A stretch of 64,000 bases of DNA from Nageia nagi (Eukaryota > Pinophyta), in the NCBI GenBank assembly GCA_050084985.1, contig JBITNC010000001.1, positions 169,880,001-169,944,000 of the forward strand, written 5' to 3'. Both the position numbers and the translations under genes were made by a program. Positions within the stretch are counted from its first letter, which is position 1; every line of letters begins with the position of its first letter. Below the pieces are notes generated by a model. That model did not search any database and was not told the origin of the DNA. It worked only from the letters and a program-made list of their open reading frames with translations. This document shows, piece by piece, positions 20,880-33,830 of this stretch.

Positions 20880-21579
20880 TTTTACATCACTTATAGCCTA
20901 AAAATAATCTTTGCATGTTGTTGATAGTATGAATCTTTCACAAAAATCTTGCAAGATCTTGCTGATAGGGCAAGAGTAATCGAAATAGTTAGGTTTACCA
21001 AAATGTAGACTAAAAATAATGCATAAATAATAAATCAATGAATTATTTATATACAATGTATTATTGAAGCATATATCAAAAATATGTCAATAAATGAACA
21101 TGATAAATGAGGTACCTTCACCAGATCCACATCATTATGAAATAACATGAATCATACATCAATTGCAAACAACCTAGGAACATGCTGCTAGCGACATAAA
21201 AGATGTAGATCCACTCAAAAATTAAAATGCACAAAAGCATAATTAAGGGTATAAAAAATCTATGAAGAGATGGTGTAGCAAAACACCTTTATTTTTTTGA
21301 ATCAAATGATATTTCATATTCTAATATTTCTCTTAGGATCTTTACTGATATTGATCAATATCTTTTGTGTTGCCTTTGATATTCTTTTATAGCAACATTT
21401 TGATCCTCTTTGATTCATGGGATCATTACCTTTTACATTGTTTATGGTGTCTCTTTTGATATTTGATACCACTTACACTATACAATGGTCCATTACATTG
21501 CCTTGGGTATATTTTAATCCTCTTTACAATAAATATTCCCTGATGCTATAAAATAAATTATTTAATAAATAATATTTCA
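20880..21579. other. Unassigned AT-rich stretch, probably leader and LTR remains of element A
   Basis: No coding region or LTR pair could be established. By position it should hold the 5' leader and part of the 5' LTR of element A, whose partner LTR lies outside the window on the left. Confidence 0.4.
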
Positions 21580-22133
21580 TTTATAGTCATCTACATTAGG
21601 TAATGAAAACAAACATGTAAAGCTTCCAAACTAATGAAAAAATGTCCTTGGGATTGTAGCTAAGAATCACCCTTAATTTCAACATAAAATAAGGGTTATT
21701 TTATCTTATAAAATACTCACAAAGTATCAAAATGGAGAATCTACTTTTTTCACTAGTTCCCAACCTACAAACTAGAGTAAAAGCTAATATACAATAGCTA
21801 AAATGATCCCAAACCAATAAGATCAAAGAGGGCTTTGAAAATACACAATATTACATACCAAAATACAATGAGCTCTTCTCCAAATGGGATCTTCTTGCAA
21901 ATAGATGCCTCTAGCTCTATTTTTACTTTTTATAGTAGACACTAAAATTTAAATAGTAAAATAACTACCTACCTATCAAATTACCTTAAAGAGGAATGGA
22001 GAATCATACTAGTACATTCAAAATATTGTAGTAAGGTATGGAAATGAGTAAATAGATGAGGATAATATTATAATATTTAAGTACCACAAAACTGACCAAA
22101 AATTTGGAAAATATTTGGCATCATTTTACAACA
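21580..22133 (-). repeat. Element C 3' LTR (recognisable part)
   Basis: Shares TTATCTTATAAAATAC, ACAAACTA/TAAACTA, CTTCTCCAAATGG and CTACCTACCTATCAAA segments with 26,930-27,370. Ends ACAACA at 22,133, next to a polypurine tract. The outer edge is uncertain. Confidence 0.75.
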
Positions 22134-22143
22134 TTTCCCCTTT
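22134..22143 (-). other. Element C polypurine tract
   Basis: AAAGGGGAAA on the minus strand, directly before the LTR start TGTTGT. Confidence 0.75.
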
Positions 22144-22189
22144 GATGTAAAATGGAGAAATATCCAATTTTTTCTTAAGCTTGATGTGA

Positions 22190-23790
22190 GATTACTTGAG
22201 CAATCCCTTAGTTAAAATATTATTTGCTTGATCTTGAATCTTGATATACTCAATATTCACTTTACATTTGTTATACTAATTCTATCATAAAATGATGTTT
22301 GATCTCACTATGTTTGGTTCTTGATTGAAAGATTAATTTTTTGGATAGTTGGGTTGCCCCACTATTATCACAAAATAGTTGTAGTGGCTCTTCTTAAGTC
22401 TCTACAAGATCCTTAAGAACTTGTTGCAATTACACTCCTTGAGTCAATATTGAATTTAAAGCCATATATTCAAATTCAATTGATGATAATGCGACCATGG
22501 ACTATTTATTAGAACTCAAAGAAGCCAATTCACTATCAATATTGAAACAATGGGATGATATATAGTTTCAATCTTCAACACAATCTCCATAATCTAAATA
22601 TGTGAACCCAATCAAACTAATATCCTTAGCTAGTCTATAATGAATTTCATGATCAAAAGTACCCTTAACATACCTCAACATCCTCTTTACAACTTGAAGA
22701 TGTATTTAAATGGGATTGGTCATGTATATTGATACAAGAGATATATAAAAGATGATATCAAGTCTAATAATGATAAGATACATGAGGCTAACAATCCTAC
22801 TTCAATATCTTTTCTCATGAATTTTGGTGTTTTTATCATCCCTTATTAGCTTCTAACCACTTACAATTGGTGTATTAACAAATATTGAGTTACATAATTT
22901 AAATTTCTTCAATATGTCAAGCATATATTTGGATTGGAAAATGAAGATTTCACCTTGTGAATATTGAAACTCCATTCTAATAAAGTATTTCATCATTGCA
23001 ATATCATTCATTTCAAACTAAATCATCATAGTTGACTTAAGTATTTCTAACATATCATTAGATCTCCTTGCAATAATTAAATCACCAACATAAAGAAAAA
23101 CATGAAAATAGAAAATGTTAACTATGTTCATCTATAAACTAGGCTCATTTTTGCTTCTTATAAATCCATTATCTATGAACCATGTATCAATTCTTGAATA
23201 CCAAGCTCTAAGATCTTGCTTAAAGCCATAAGGTACCTTATTCAATTTCTACACTCAACTTTCTTTTCCTTCAACATAAAATCCTTATAGTTGCTCCACA
23301 TATACCTCTTCATCTATATATGAATCCATTTAAGAAATCACTACTAACATATAGTTTATGTGCTTTCCATTCTTTTTAAGTTGTTAATGCTAATAACAAT
23401 CTAATAGTATCATGGCTTGCAATAAGAGAAATTATCTCTTGATAATCAATACCATATGTTTGGGAAAATTATTTGGTAACTAACCTTACCTTATGCTTAT
23501 CAATTATCCTATAACTAATGAATTTGGTTTTATAAACCTACTTGGTTCTAAGGAAATATTTATCTTTTAGTGGTTGTACCAAATTATGAGTTTTATTTTT
23601 CTCTATTGATGACATTTAATTTTCCATTGCCTCAACCCATTTTTTATTTTATTTTGAATGTTCATTAAAGTTTATAGGCTCACTTGAAATATAATATTTA
23701 GAAAAATAAATTAATTCACCAACAACTTCATTTCTATTACCTTTCCTTGATTGAAGTCTTGTTATTTTTCTTTCAAAATTTTGCTCCAAA
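22190..23790 (-). pseudogene. Element C reverse transcriptase and RNase H
   Basis: Minus-strand pieces in several frames match copia pol: EEVYVEQL near 23,290, LNKVPYGFKQDLRAWYSRID near 23,200, the active-site region at about 23,080-23,100 reading FLYVGDLIIARR (YVDD with the first Asp changed to Gly), IVSLMYL and RMLRYVKGTFDHEI near 22,670-22,790, and an RNase H end CDNSGATQLSKK with SRTKHSEIKHHFM near 22,280-22,380. Many stops; inactive. Confidence 0.8.
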
Positions 23791-25300
23791 ATTTATAAAT
23801 ATGGATGTGAGCTCAATGACATTTTAAACTTTCCTCCTTTGGATGTAGAAGGTAATCCACTTGATGATGTAGTAGGAATTGCTACAATAAGTGCTAATGT
23901 GGTGGATTGTACATTCTTTTCCTTCAAATTATCAGATATATAATCCCCCCCTTCACTTGTAACCTCATTTCTATTTTTGTAGTGATAATTATACACACCA
24001 TTATCAACAAAAATAACATCCCAAGAAATGATGGTATTTTAAGTTTCAAGATTATAGAACTTGTATGCTTTGTTATGATCACTATAACTTGTGAATATAT
24101 GATGTTCACTTTTGGGATCCAATTTATTTCTCTTTTTATCATCAACATACACATATGATAAAAAACCAAATAGTCTAAAATGTACAATAGTTTGTTTCTT
24201 ACCATGCCAATATTCATATGGAGTTTTGTTCTTAATCACCATCGTAGGACTCCTATTAAGTATGTAAATCATTGTAACAATTACTTCACCCAATACATCC
24301 TCACTAAACCTTTTCTTTTAAGCATATTTTTGGTTTATTCAACTATTATCTTGTTCTTTCTCTTTGCTACACCATTTTTTGGTGGTGTATAAGGGGTTGC
24401 TAGTTTTCTTTTTATACCATAAGAGGAATAATAGTCAAGAAACTCCTTAAAGAAAAATTCTCCACCTCTATTAATTCTCAAAAACTTAATAAATTCACCA
24501 CTTTCATTTTCAATAATATCCTTGAATGTATTAAAGCTTAAACATGCCTAATATTTATTCTTCAAATAGTAACCCAAACATATCTAGTTGAATCATTAAT
24601 TAAAGTGATGAAATGAAGGTTATTACCAATACTTGCACAGACATTAGACCAATAAATCAGAATGGACTAGGTCTAATGGTTGAATTAATCTCCACTTGCT
24701 AAGATAAAACCTTTCCCTATGATGCTTTCCAAGAATTAATCCCTTACATCTTCTTCTTTTCTCTTCACCATATACCATACCTTTTAACGAAGAATGTGAA
24801 AACTACCAAAGTTAAGGTGACCATACCTTTTATGCCACAACAATCTTGAACTTGAACCCTCAATAATAGCACAACATGTACTACTAGTTTTCATGTTGAT
24901 TTTGAGTGGAAACATTCTATTATTTTTCATGTAAGATGTGATAATCATCTTATTTTCTTTGTTTCTTGTCAAAAATAAGACACTCCTTGTTGTCAAATAC
25001 TAATTTGAAACCTTTTTTTAATAAGTTTTCCATACTAATCAAGTTATGCTTCATGTTAGGATATTGGTAAACATAATTTATTGTTCCCTTACCTTACTTA
25101 GAATGGATGGGAATAGTACCTTTCCCACCACTTAAAATATTTTTTCATCCCTTGATTACATGTAAGAGTTTTAGCTATCATCAAGTTTGTTGAATTCATA
25201 TTTATAGTTTGACATATGGTTAAAACAAAAATTATCAATAAACTAAACTTGATTACTCTATTCTATGGAGTCATTGCATGAAATAGTATAGTTATTATCA
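23791..25300 (-). pseudogene. Element C protease and integrase
   Basis: A degraded protease motif FIDNFCFNHM is near 25,210-25,250. The gag-pre-integrase zinc module reads LLWHKRYGHLNFGSFHIL at about 24,784-24,845. The integrase end at 24,039-24,293 reads ILNRSPTMVIKNKTPYEYW, then LFGFLSYVYV and KLDPKSEHHIF, all standard for copia. Frames shift and stops intervene. Confidence 0.85.
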
Positions 25301-26167
25301 TGCTCCATGGTATATGGTTTATTGTTATCTCCACTATTATCTCTTGGATTCTTGGTTGCCAAAATCTTGAAGTCCTTCATGTAACCAAGTTTATTGGTAT
25401 TTGCAAGTAATATTTTTATTCATCTTGGTCTTCCAATTTTTATTACCTTTTTCCAATTTTTTTACTATAATATTTGGATGTGATTCTCCTCCACTTCCTA
25501 TCTTTGGTGGATTTTTTGTTGTTGTTTTCTAATTGGTATCAAGAGCTTGATCTAACTCGATGTAGTATTTCATTTTATATTTATGAGATAAAAAAAGAAC
25601 CAACCAAATCTTCAAATTTTAAATGTGTCTAAATCCTTTCATTCCTCCCAAGTGATAACAATGTGCATCCACATTGATGTCAAGGATCTTAAGATCTTCT
25701 TGATAATTAAACTCTTTTGAATGATTTCATCATAGACTTGAATCTTACACACCATGTCATTTACCTTAACACAATAGTATCCAACACCTTATCCTTGATA
25801 TATTCTCATATTTTCAAATTGTATCTTCAAATTTTGAAGTTTATCTATTCTTTCCATTTATGTTCCTTAGTAAGAATTTTACAAGGTTATCAATGCTTTT
25901 GCTGCATTTTTACAACTACCAATAGGAGGATAAATGATAGGGTCAATGGCACTTTGGATGTAGAAGAATCCTTATGCATTTACCTTCTTTGTTTTTGTTC
26001 TTCTTATCTTGAGTCAAAGTAATCCAATCAAGTGGACCCACATAGAATGCATTAATGATGTCCAAAACTCCTTTCAACACAAGAATTCTCTTCAACTAAT
26101 ATTTTCAATATTCAAGGTTTTATCCTTTAAATAATGGAATGTTCATATATGTACTATTAAGAGCCAT
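25301..26167 (-). pseudogene. Element C gag
   Basis: The likely start at 26,167 reads MALNSTYMNIPLFKG, typical of copia gag N-termini, followed by stops in every few codons. The downstream stretch to about 25,300 has scattered gag-like pieces only. Short distance to the PBS (about 30 bases) supports the start. Confidence 0.6.
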
Positions 26168-26193
26168 AGTAGCCTTAACAAATAATTGAACCT

Positions 26194-26205
26194 AATTTGA
26201 TACCA
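26194..26205 (-). other. Element C primer binding site
   Basis: On the minus strand TGGTATCAAATT, whose first eight bases match the complement of the initiator Met-tRNA 3' end (TGGTATCAGAGC), the usual copia primer. Confidence 0.65.
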
Positions 26206-26207
26206 AA

Positions 26208-27370
26208 TATAAGTTTATATCTCAACAATGGAAGAAAAATAGCTCAAAGTTAATGAGCACCATAATCACTCAATAGAGCATTAAAGTTGATAAATAGATG
26301 ATCAAATGAGCTTAAAACAAGGCAAATAAAATATGGATATAAATAAATCAAAAATGGGTATCCAAAAAGGTAAAAACATCAAAATTAGACTTTAGGTCTA
26401 GGAGTGCCAAAGGTTTGAACATTACATGAAGCACTACAGCCTGGGTAGAATAAGGTTAAAAGGTGATTTTCAAAGTTAAAAAATAAGCATTAAACATACA
26501 TGAAGTAGAGCATGTGTTATATGTATAGAAATATATTATAATAAATTTCCAAACATTTATCATGATCTATAATAAGTGTAACATAATAAATTTTATTAAA
26601 CTCCAAAGTAGCCTACTTAGTCTTTTTGCCCAAAACTAGAAAAATTGGAAAACCTAGAAAGTATGAAAATAAAAACTTATTAAAGGGATTTTATTTATTG
26701 AAATGGATATGAAACTTACATAAAATGTATCAAATACATAATACTATAACTAGACAATATTTTGGAATAAATAACAAAGGATATCCAATGAAATACACAA
26801 TAGCAAAAGCCCACAAATTATAGCCATATTTTTGGATATTTTGGGTATAAAAATAAATTTATAAAGATTCCAAAATGCCAAACAAATTCCCCAAGGATAT
26901 AAATAAGGATAATCCTCAATTTAAATAGAAAATATAAGCTATTTCATCTTATAAAATACCCATAAAGTAGCAAAATAAAATAACTATGTATTTCATTAGT
27001 TCCTAACCTATAAACTACAACAAAAGCTAATAAACAACAACTAAAATTATCCCGAACTAGAAAGATCAAATAGGGATATATAAATACATAAGAATACACA
27101 CCAAAATACAACATAGTCTTCTCCAAATGGTCTCTTCTTACAAATAAATGCCTCTAGCTCCATTTTTTGTAGCATACCTTAAAACCAAAATAATAAAATG
27201 TCTACCTACCTATCAAAATGCCTTAAAGATGAATGGAGAAGCATACTAGGATATTCAAAATACTATAGTATGGTGCTCATGTGAGTAAAGAGATGAGGAT
27301 AGCATTTAAGTCTTTAGCTACCATAAAATTGACCAAAAAATTGGAAAAGATTTTGTATCATTTTCCAATA
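26208..27370 (-). repeat. Element C 5' LTR
   Basis: Bounded by the PBS on the left and by the end of similarity with 22,133 on the right. The right 500 bases match the left LTR; the left 600 bases have no recognisable partner. Terminal TG and CA seem decayed to TA. Confidence 0.6.
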
Positions 27371-28271
27371 ACTTATACCTTCCAAATAGATTTTGCATAA
27401 ACATCCCTAAAATTTTACTTCATTAAATCTTAAAGGAACTTGATATTACCTTTGTAAAATTTAAAATAACTTTCCCATTATCAAATTTTAGTTCTAAAGG
27501 ATACCATTTTAAATTTCACTAAATTGAGATGGAAAAATGATGTTTAAACCTCCTTTAGTAGACATTCATACTCCATTTTTGAGACATGCTCTCATTAGAA
27601 ATCAAAAATAATTCTCCATGCTAACCATGATTCCAATATCAAATGTCTTAACTAAAATAAGTACTTTTCTCCATAATCTGGTCCATTAAGAAAATATTAT
27701 ATGATTGATTTACTTGGTGTAGTTATAACCTTTATCCTCTTTCCCTACTAAACCTTGAAAAATAATGTATGTCAATTTAAAATCTCTTAACTCTTCAAAC
27801 AATAACCTTATAAAAATAATTATTTTTAAAAAAATTAGATTTGACTACATGTAAATACTTTTTAGTAATTATAAAATAGCATTATAAATATTTAAATTTG
27901 TATTTTTTCTATTCAAAATATATTTATTTAAGTATTTTAGTTTATTTATGTAAATTTTAAATTTTAAATTTACATTAATCATTTTTAGAAATTAATTTAA
28001 GTAATATTTTCTATTTTCACTTTATCTAATGTATAGATCAATCTAGATGTCCTCACCAAGTACATTCAAAATTGGATTTTTCTAAATCTATATTGAGTAA
28101 ATAGCTAATGATCATTTGGTAATAAGGGAGAGATTTTAAGAAGATGTCTAAAAAATATTCAAATACTAATGTTTTTATACAATTCATCAGCATTCTTTCA
28201 AGTTTTTCCTTAAGTCACAATCATAGGTATCCTAATAGAATTTTATAATAGGATAATAAAAAATAAGTGAA
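27371..28271. other. AT-rich stretch without recognised features
   Basis: No ORF, LTR or repeat was recognised between elements C and D. Confidence 0.6.
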
Positions 28272-28276
28272 ACATT

Positions 28277-28792
28277 AGTTTTAATTATCCATGGGTCCAT
28301 CCCCTGATGTGGTATCCTTATATGTTCACCCAATAAGAGGTTAAGGAATGTGATTGAGAAGAAAGTTGTTTTTTAGGTGATTACTATACAATCCACTCAT
28401 TGCCAACTTGGATGAATTTGCATCAACCATTATTTATTTTTATATTTTCCAAAAAATTTGTATAGTGCTGTAAAAAATATATATACATATGTATGTATGT
28501 ATGTATCTAGTTTGACAAGGGGGTGAGAGAGAGTAATGCAAGTGATAACATTGTGATCTATATTGTTGTAGCATACAAAGAAAAGACTATTTTATAGAGC
28601 TATTGTAATCATTTATGTTCTTCTTAGGAAAGGATCCAATTATTCATGGATGTAAGTAGTTCCTAAACCATGTTATTTAGCTGAGTATTATTTCTTGTGA
28701 ACGCTCTTTTATTCTTGTTGTTATATTTTGTATCTAGTTTATTATTTGATTATTGAGTTTTATTTTTGCATTTGCTTTTCAAAGACCCAACA
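28277..28792 (+). repeat. Element D 5' LTR
   Basis: Matches 49,255-49,758, sharing GTGGTATCCTTAT, ATAAGAGGTTAAGGAATGTG, ACTATACAATCCACTCAT and AAGGGGGTGAGAGAGAG. It ends ACCCAACA. The exact first base is uncertain because the 5' TG is mutated. Confidence 0.85.
28483..28506 (+). repeat. (ATGT)n microsatellite in element D 5' LTR
   Basis: ATATACATATGTATGTATGT and following bases; the other LTR has only ATATATATGTAG here, so the repeat expanded after insertion. Confidence 0.7.
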
Positions 28793-28794
28793 AC

Positions 28795-28806
28795 TGGTAT
28801 CATAGA
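28795..28806 (+). other. Element D primer binding site
   Basis: TGGTATCATAGA, two bases after the LTR, matching initiator Met-tRNA complement at 10 of 12 positions. Confidence 0.8.
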
Positions 28807-28817
28807 CTGGTTCACTT

Positions 28818-29570
28818 ATGTGTGGATCAAAGATCAAGCCAAACACCTCTACTCATATAGTTAATATAGAATACCTTATTTATTTGAGGGATCTCAATGT
28901 GTTGATTAAGGTAGATACAAAGCCAACCACTATGTCCATTGAGGATTGGATAAACTTGGATCAAAGAGCAATTGCATGTATTAGGAAATGGTTGGATTGT
29001 ATTATGTTCCACCATGTGGGAATATAAACTAAAGCAAACTCCTTATGAAAGAAGTTAAAAATATTATATGAGAGAAAGAAACCAAAAATAAGACATTTCT
29101 TATTAGAAAATTGGTAAATATGAAATTTGTAAAAGACCTAAATGAGATCTAGAGCATTGTAAACTAGCTAGCAGCTATGAAGATGGTCCTAGATGATGAG
29201 CTGCAAGCACTAATATTGCTAAGATCACTATCTAATAGTTGGGAGACTTTAGTTGTATTCCTTAGCAACTCATCACTAAATGGGATTGTTACCATGAGCC
29301 AAGTTATAGGTAGTCTATTAGATGAAGAAGTGAGAAGAAAATTCTCAAATTCCTCCCACTCACACATTGGTTGTTGAATAACGAGGATGACCAAGGAATA
29401 GAGAAAATAAAAATTGAAGCTAATCAAGAGGAATATCCAAATGAAGAAAAGGATTAACATGTTACTATTCCATTAAGCCTAGGCACATAAAGAAGGAGTA
29501 TCAAAAACTTAAAAAGGGTCAAAAGGAAGTAAAATTTGGTGACGAAAAGAAAAACATCAAGAAACCACTA
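28818..29570 (+). pseudogene. Element D gag
   Basis: Start ATG at 28,818 (MCGSKIKPN). SIEDWINLDQRAIACIRKWL at about 28,939-29,000 and, after stops, DDELQALILLRSLSNSWETL at 29,190-29,250 with TMSQVIGSLLDEEVRRK are typical copia gag (UBN2-type) blocks. The zinc knuckle near 29,460-29,500 reads CYYSIKPRHIKKEY: two Cys and the Gly are lost, by changes explicable as G-to-A or a Cys-to-Ser substitution. Hence broken beyond stops. Confidence 0.8.
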
Positions 29571-31100
29571 TAATTACATATAGTGAAGTCATAATATTAT
29601 CAATGTGTGATGAAGATTGTGTTTATGTAGCATGTGAAGATTCAACTTCAGTGGTTGATTCAAGAACAACCTTCCATGCCACTTCACATAGTGATTTCTT
29701 TACCATGTAGAAGCTAGGAGAATTTGGTTTGATAAGAATGGGAAATCATGGAGTGCCTAAAATTTATTGGAATGGGTGATATTTGCATCATAAAAAATCT
29801 TGGTTACAATCTAATCCTCCAAGATGTAAGGCACGTTCCAAACCTTAGATTGAATCTCATCTCAACTGGAAAGCTTAATGATGAAGGGTATGTGACATAA
29901 TTTAGCAATGGAATATGGAAGTTAAAAAGGGGTTCTCTGGTTATGGTAAAAGGAAAGAAATGTTTCTCTCTTTAGGACTAAATTCCAGATATCAAAAGAT
30001 GAGATGAACTTTATCTCTAAAGAATCTCTATCTAACTTATGGTATTTACAACTCGATTGTATGAGTGAAAAAGGTTTGGAGACTTTGGTGAAGAGGGATT
30101 CTCTTCTAGATATCAAAGGTACACTCTTGGCTCCATGTGATCATTGTTTAGTTGGAAAAAATCATATAATTTATTTTTCATATGTTGAAGCCAAATGAAA
30201 AACTAAAATTATTGATATAGTTTACTTTTATTAATGATGCATCCAAGAAAGTTTAGAGTTTTACCATGAAAAGCAAAGATCATGTGTTTTAATATTTTTA
30301 GAAATTTCATGTCATGGTTGGAAGGTAAACATCCAAGCCCTTAAAAACACTCCACATAGATAATGGTAGAGAGTACATCTCAAAGAGATTTAAAGAATAT
30401 TATACAAAGCATGGGATAAGACATGAAAATATTACTCTATACATGCCACAATATAATGGTGTTGTAGAAAGGATGAATCATACCATAGTTGAAAGGATTA
30501 GAAGCATGCTTTATTCAGTTAATTTATCAAAGGGCTTTTGGGGTGAAGCATTAAACATTGCATGCTATTTGATAAATTTATCTCCTTTAGCTCCATTTAA
30601 AGGAGATGTGCTAGAAAGAGTGTGGATAGTAAAAGGATGTATCTTATTAACAATTGAGAGTCTTTGTATGTAAGTATTTCATACATGTACCTAAGAAGAG
30701 ATGAAGTAAGCTAGATGAAAAAGCAATCAAATGTATATTTTTGGGTTATGGAAATGATGATTTTGGGTACAGGTTATGGGATAACAAGGAAAAGAAGATG
30801 TATAGAAGCCAATATATGATCTTTCATGAAAATCAAACATATTTTGATCTTGAAAAAGAAGAATTTCCAAAGAGACTTGTAGATGAGCTACTAGAAATAT
30901 AAACCCTTTTGCCCATCCATAAAAATAATGGGCAACAAACTCAAGATGAAGAAGAGCAATTTCTAGATGGTGATAATCCACAAATTGATGAAAATTAAGC
31001 ACATGATAATAATAATGTGCATGGTGATGTTGAGTAGAGGGAGAAGCCTCCTTAATAAGAGCCACCTATGATAAGAAGATAACAAAGGAAATGAAAAGCC
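29571..31100 (+). pseudogene. Element D protease and integrase
   Basis: Protease is at about 29,640-29,690 with VVDSRTTFHAT, where DSGAT is expected: the Asp stays but Gly and Ala are replaced. NHGVPKI, MGDICI- and DVRHVPNLRLNLIST-like pieces follow. The gag-pre-integrase module at 30,004-30,198 reads LWYLQLDCMSEKGL and CDHCLVGK, with the His pair lost. Integrase pieces include DNGREYISK-like sequence near 30,360 and QYNGVVERMNHTIVERIRSM at 30,450-30,510, the latter holding the catalytic Glu. Confidence 0.85.
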
Positions 31101-31954
31101 TCTAAAAAATATCTATCATCATAGTATATCACACTCATTGAAAGTGGTGAACTAGAAAGCTTTAAAGAAGCTATGATGCATGAGCAAAAAGAAGATTGGA
31201 AGAAAGATATGCAAGAAGAACTCAAGTCCTTGCATAAGAACAAAACTTATGATTTGGTTGAGCTACCAAATGGGAGAAAACCCTTGAAGAAAAAATGGGT
31301 ATTAAGGCTGAAAAATGAAGATGACAAGAATAAAATGATGTATAAGGTAAGATTGGTAGTAAAGGGATTTTGATAGAAAAAGGGTGTTGATTTTGATGAA
31401 ATTTTCTCTCCTATTATGAAGATGTCTTCTATTTGCACTATCCTAGGCTTAGTTAGTAGTCTAGACTTAGAGATTAAGCAATTGGATATCAAAATAACTT
31501 TCTTGCATGTAGATTGAGAAGAGAAAATATAAATGGAGAAGCTAGAAGGTTTTATATTGAAGGGTAAGGAGCACATGGTATGCAAGTTGAATAAAATCTT
31601 ATATGTATTAAAGTAAGCACCATGATAATGGTATAAAAAAATTGACTCTTTTATGATGAGTCAATGATTTACTAGAATCATTATAGATCATTATATTTAC
31701 TTCAAAACATATTTAGATTCCTTCTTTGTTATTATCTTATTATTGATTATATGCTTATTGTTGGTCAAGATTCTAATCTAATCAATAGGTTGAAAGAAGA
31801 ATTGAACAAGGTATTTAAAATGAAGAACCTAGGAGCTTTAAATCAAATCTTGGTCATGAAAATCAAGCATGATTAAAGAAATAAGAAGATATGGCTATCA
31901 TAAGAAAAGTACATTGAGAAGGTACTTGAAAAATTCAATATGAAGGATGCCAAA
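31101..31954 (+). pseudogene. Element D reverse transcriptase, N-terminal part
   Basis: WKKDMQEELKSLHKNKTYDL and LPNGRKPLKKKWVLRLKNED at 31,190-31,320, then GVDFDEIFSPIMK and LEIKQLDIKITFLHVD up to 31,515. The active site at about 31,740-31,760 reads IIDYMLIVGQDS, where YVDD is expected: the second catalytic Asp codon reads TAT. Frame breaks at the insertion of element E at 31,954. Confidence 0.85.
31950..31954. repeat. Target site duplication of element E, left copy (ccaaa)
   Basis: Precedes the 5' LTR of E and is repeated at 48,454-48,458 directly after its 3' LTR. Perfect 5-bp duplication. Confidence 0.92.
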
Positions 31955-32789
31955 TGTCATAACCAACCTCAAGATACTATTTTACCTCAAATATCATCAA
32001 GGATTTGAATGGATTATGTTTGAATAATGATATGGTAATGATATGTTTGATAAGAGAATATGTATCATTCATGAAAATTTGATGCTAGCTTTGAGATGTT
32101 TTGACATAGGTCACATCAATATGGAGAAACAATTCAAATACCCTAAGTATCAAAGGTGAATTAGTGACAGGAATGAAAAGGTAAGAGGAGGAAATGATGG
32201 GAGTTGAATCACTTACACACCCTATGACCATCGTAAATTATGTAGTTGCATGTAGAATAATTGCTATGACTATCAATTTCTCAATGAAATTATGTTTGCC
32301 AATGTATATGGATTAATCTTTCCTTGCAAGATGAGGAGAGCATCATAGGTAAAGGTGTATTTCCCTTGTTTTGTGTTTTTGAAATTTGAATTTGAAATAG
32401 AGGGAAAAAAGAATATACCTTATCTAAATCTAAAAAATTTATATAAGGTTAGAAAAGTAAATTTAATAAAAAAATTAATTAAAATGAGTGCCCATACTAT
32501 TGCCACATGGGGTTAATAGTAAAAATACTATTAGAAAAAGACTAAGGTCATGTTGTGATGTTACAAGATATTTAATGGGTAGAAACATAATGGAGTAATG
32601 ACCCTAATTAGTTTTATTTTCTTATGTTAGGTATTGATAATAGTTGGCACTAATTTATCAATTAATTAAAAAAAAGGTTCCAAGGTATTTAATACCATTT
32701 TAATCATCAACAACTTTAAGAAAACCTACCCCAAATATTATTAAAGGTGTGAGAAGACGTCCATTTGGACACACATGGACCTCCTTGAC

Positions 32790-32797
32790 TATAAATA
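32790..32797 (+). promoter_or_regulatory. TATA box of element E 5' LTR
   Basis: TATAAATA followed by AAAGTGTGG; the 3' LTR has TATATAAAAG at the same place (45,551). Confidence 0.6.
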
Positions 32798-32991
32798 AAA
32801 GTGTGGAACCTTAAGCAAAATACCTACTTATCTATCTTTTATTATTTCATTATTGTTATTCTTAAGCTTTGTGTAGAGTTACGTGAAGAAAAGAAATCTT
32901 TCTTCCCTCTTCAAGTCAAGGTGCATTCTTTTACATTTTTTTTCCTAACTAAATTAGTCCTATTTTGAGGTATTTAATGAGTTGTATGAAA

Positions 32992-33830
32992 GTAAAGAAG
33001 TGAGATTTTCTTTTGTTATTCTCTCTTTATTTAGATGTAGGAATAAAAAATTTCACGTACAAATTGTATTATGTATTTTATGATATTTTAAGAAGACTAG
33101 TCAAATATTTTCATATGCTTTTAACTAGAATTTAATAAATTTAATTTGACATGAATTTTATTAAAGTCATAATATGATATTTATCATAATGTTTGATAAA
33201 GTTTCATAGATTTAATTATTGTTAGAAGTGTTGTACCATTTGAAAATACATAATGGTTATTTTATTTAAAGGTTGGTACCATATTTTTTTCTTTAAAAAG
33301 TAAAGGAGTGGAATTTTCTTTTGTTATTCTCCTTTTATTTAAATGTAGGAGTGAAAAATTTCACATACAAATTGTATTATATATTTTATGATATTTAAGG
33401 AGACTATTCAAATATTTCTCCTTATGCCTTTAGTTAGATTTTAATGAATTTATTTTGGCATAAATTTTATTAAAATCTAATATAATGTTTATCATAATGT
33501 TTGATAAAGTTTCATAGAATTAATTATTGTTAGAAGTGTTGTACCATTTGAAGAAACATAGTGGTTATTTTATTTGAAGGTTGGTACTATGTATTTTTCT
33601 TTAAAAAGTAAAGGAATGGGATTTTCTTTTGTTATTCTCCCTTTATTTAGATTTAGGGGTGAAAAATTTCATGTACAAATTGTATTATGTATTTTATGAT
33701 ATTTTAAGGAGACTATTCAAATATTTATCCTTATGCCTTTCGCTAGAGTTTAACGATTTTATTTTAACATAAATTTTATTAAAGTTTTAATATGATGTTT
33801 ATCATATTACTAAAGAAATATTGTTAAATT
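32992..33830 (+). repeat. Tandem repeat of about 308 bp, three units, in element E 5' LTR
   Basis: Each unit starts GTAAAG(A/G)A(G/A)TG(A/G), passes through TTTTCTTTTGTTATTCTC, a GTGAAAAATTTCA-like block, ACAAATTGTATTAT and TTTCATAGA(A/T)TTAATTATTG, and ends in GGTTGGTAC. The third unit is incomplete. Confidence 0.85.

Larger units (their letters stand above)
21580..27370 (-). mobile_element. Element C: degenerate Ty1/copia retrotransposon
   Basis: Two related terminal segments (21,580-22,133 and the right part of 26,208-27,370) flank copia genes in the order gag, protease, integrase, RT, RNase H on the minus strand. The left LTR seems truncated or diverged beyond recognition at its outer end, since the right LTR is about 1.16 kb and only about 550 bases are recognisable on the left. 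No target duplication could be found. Confidence 0.8.
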
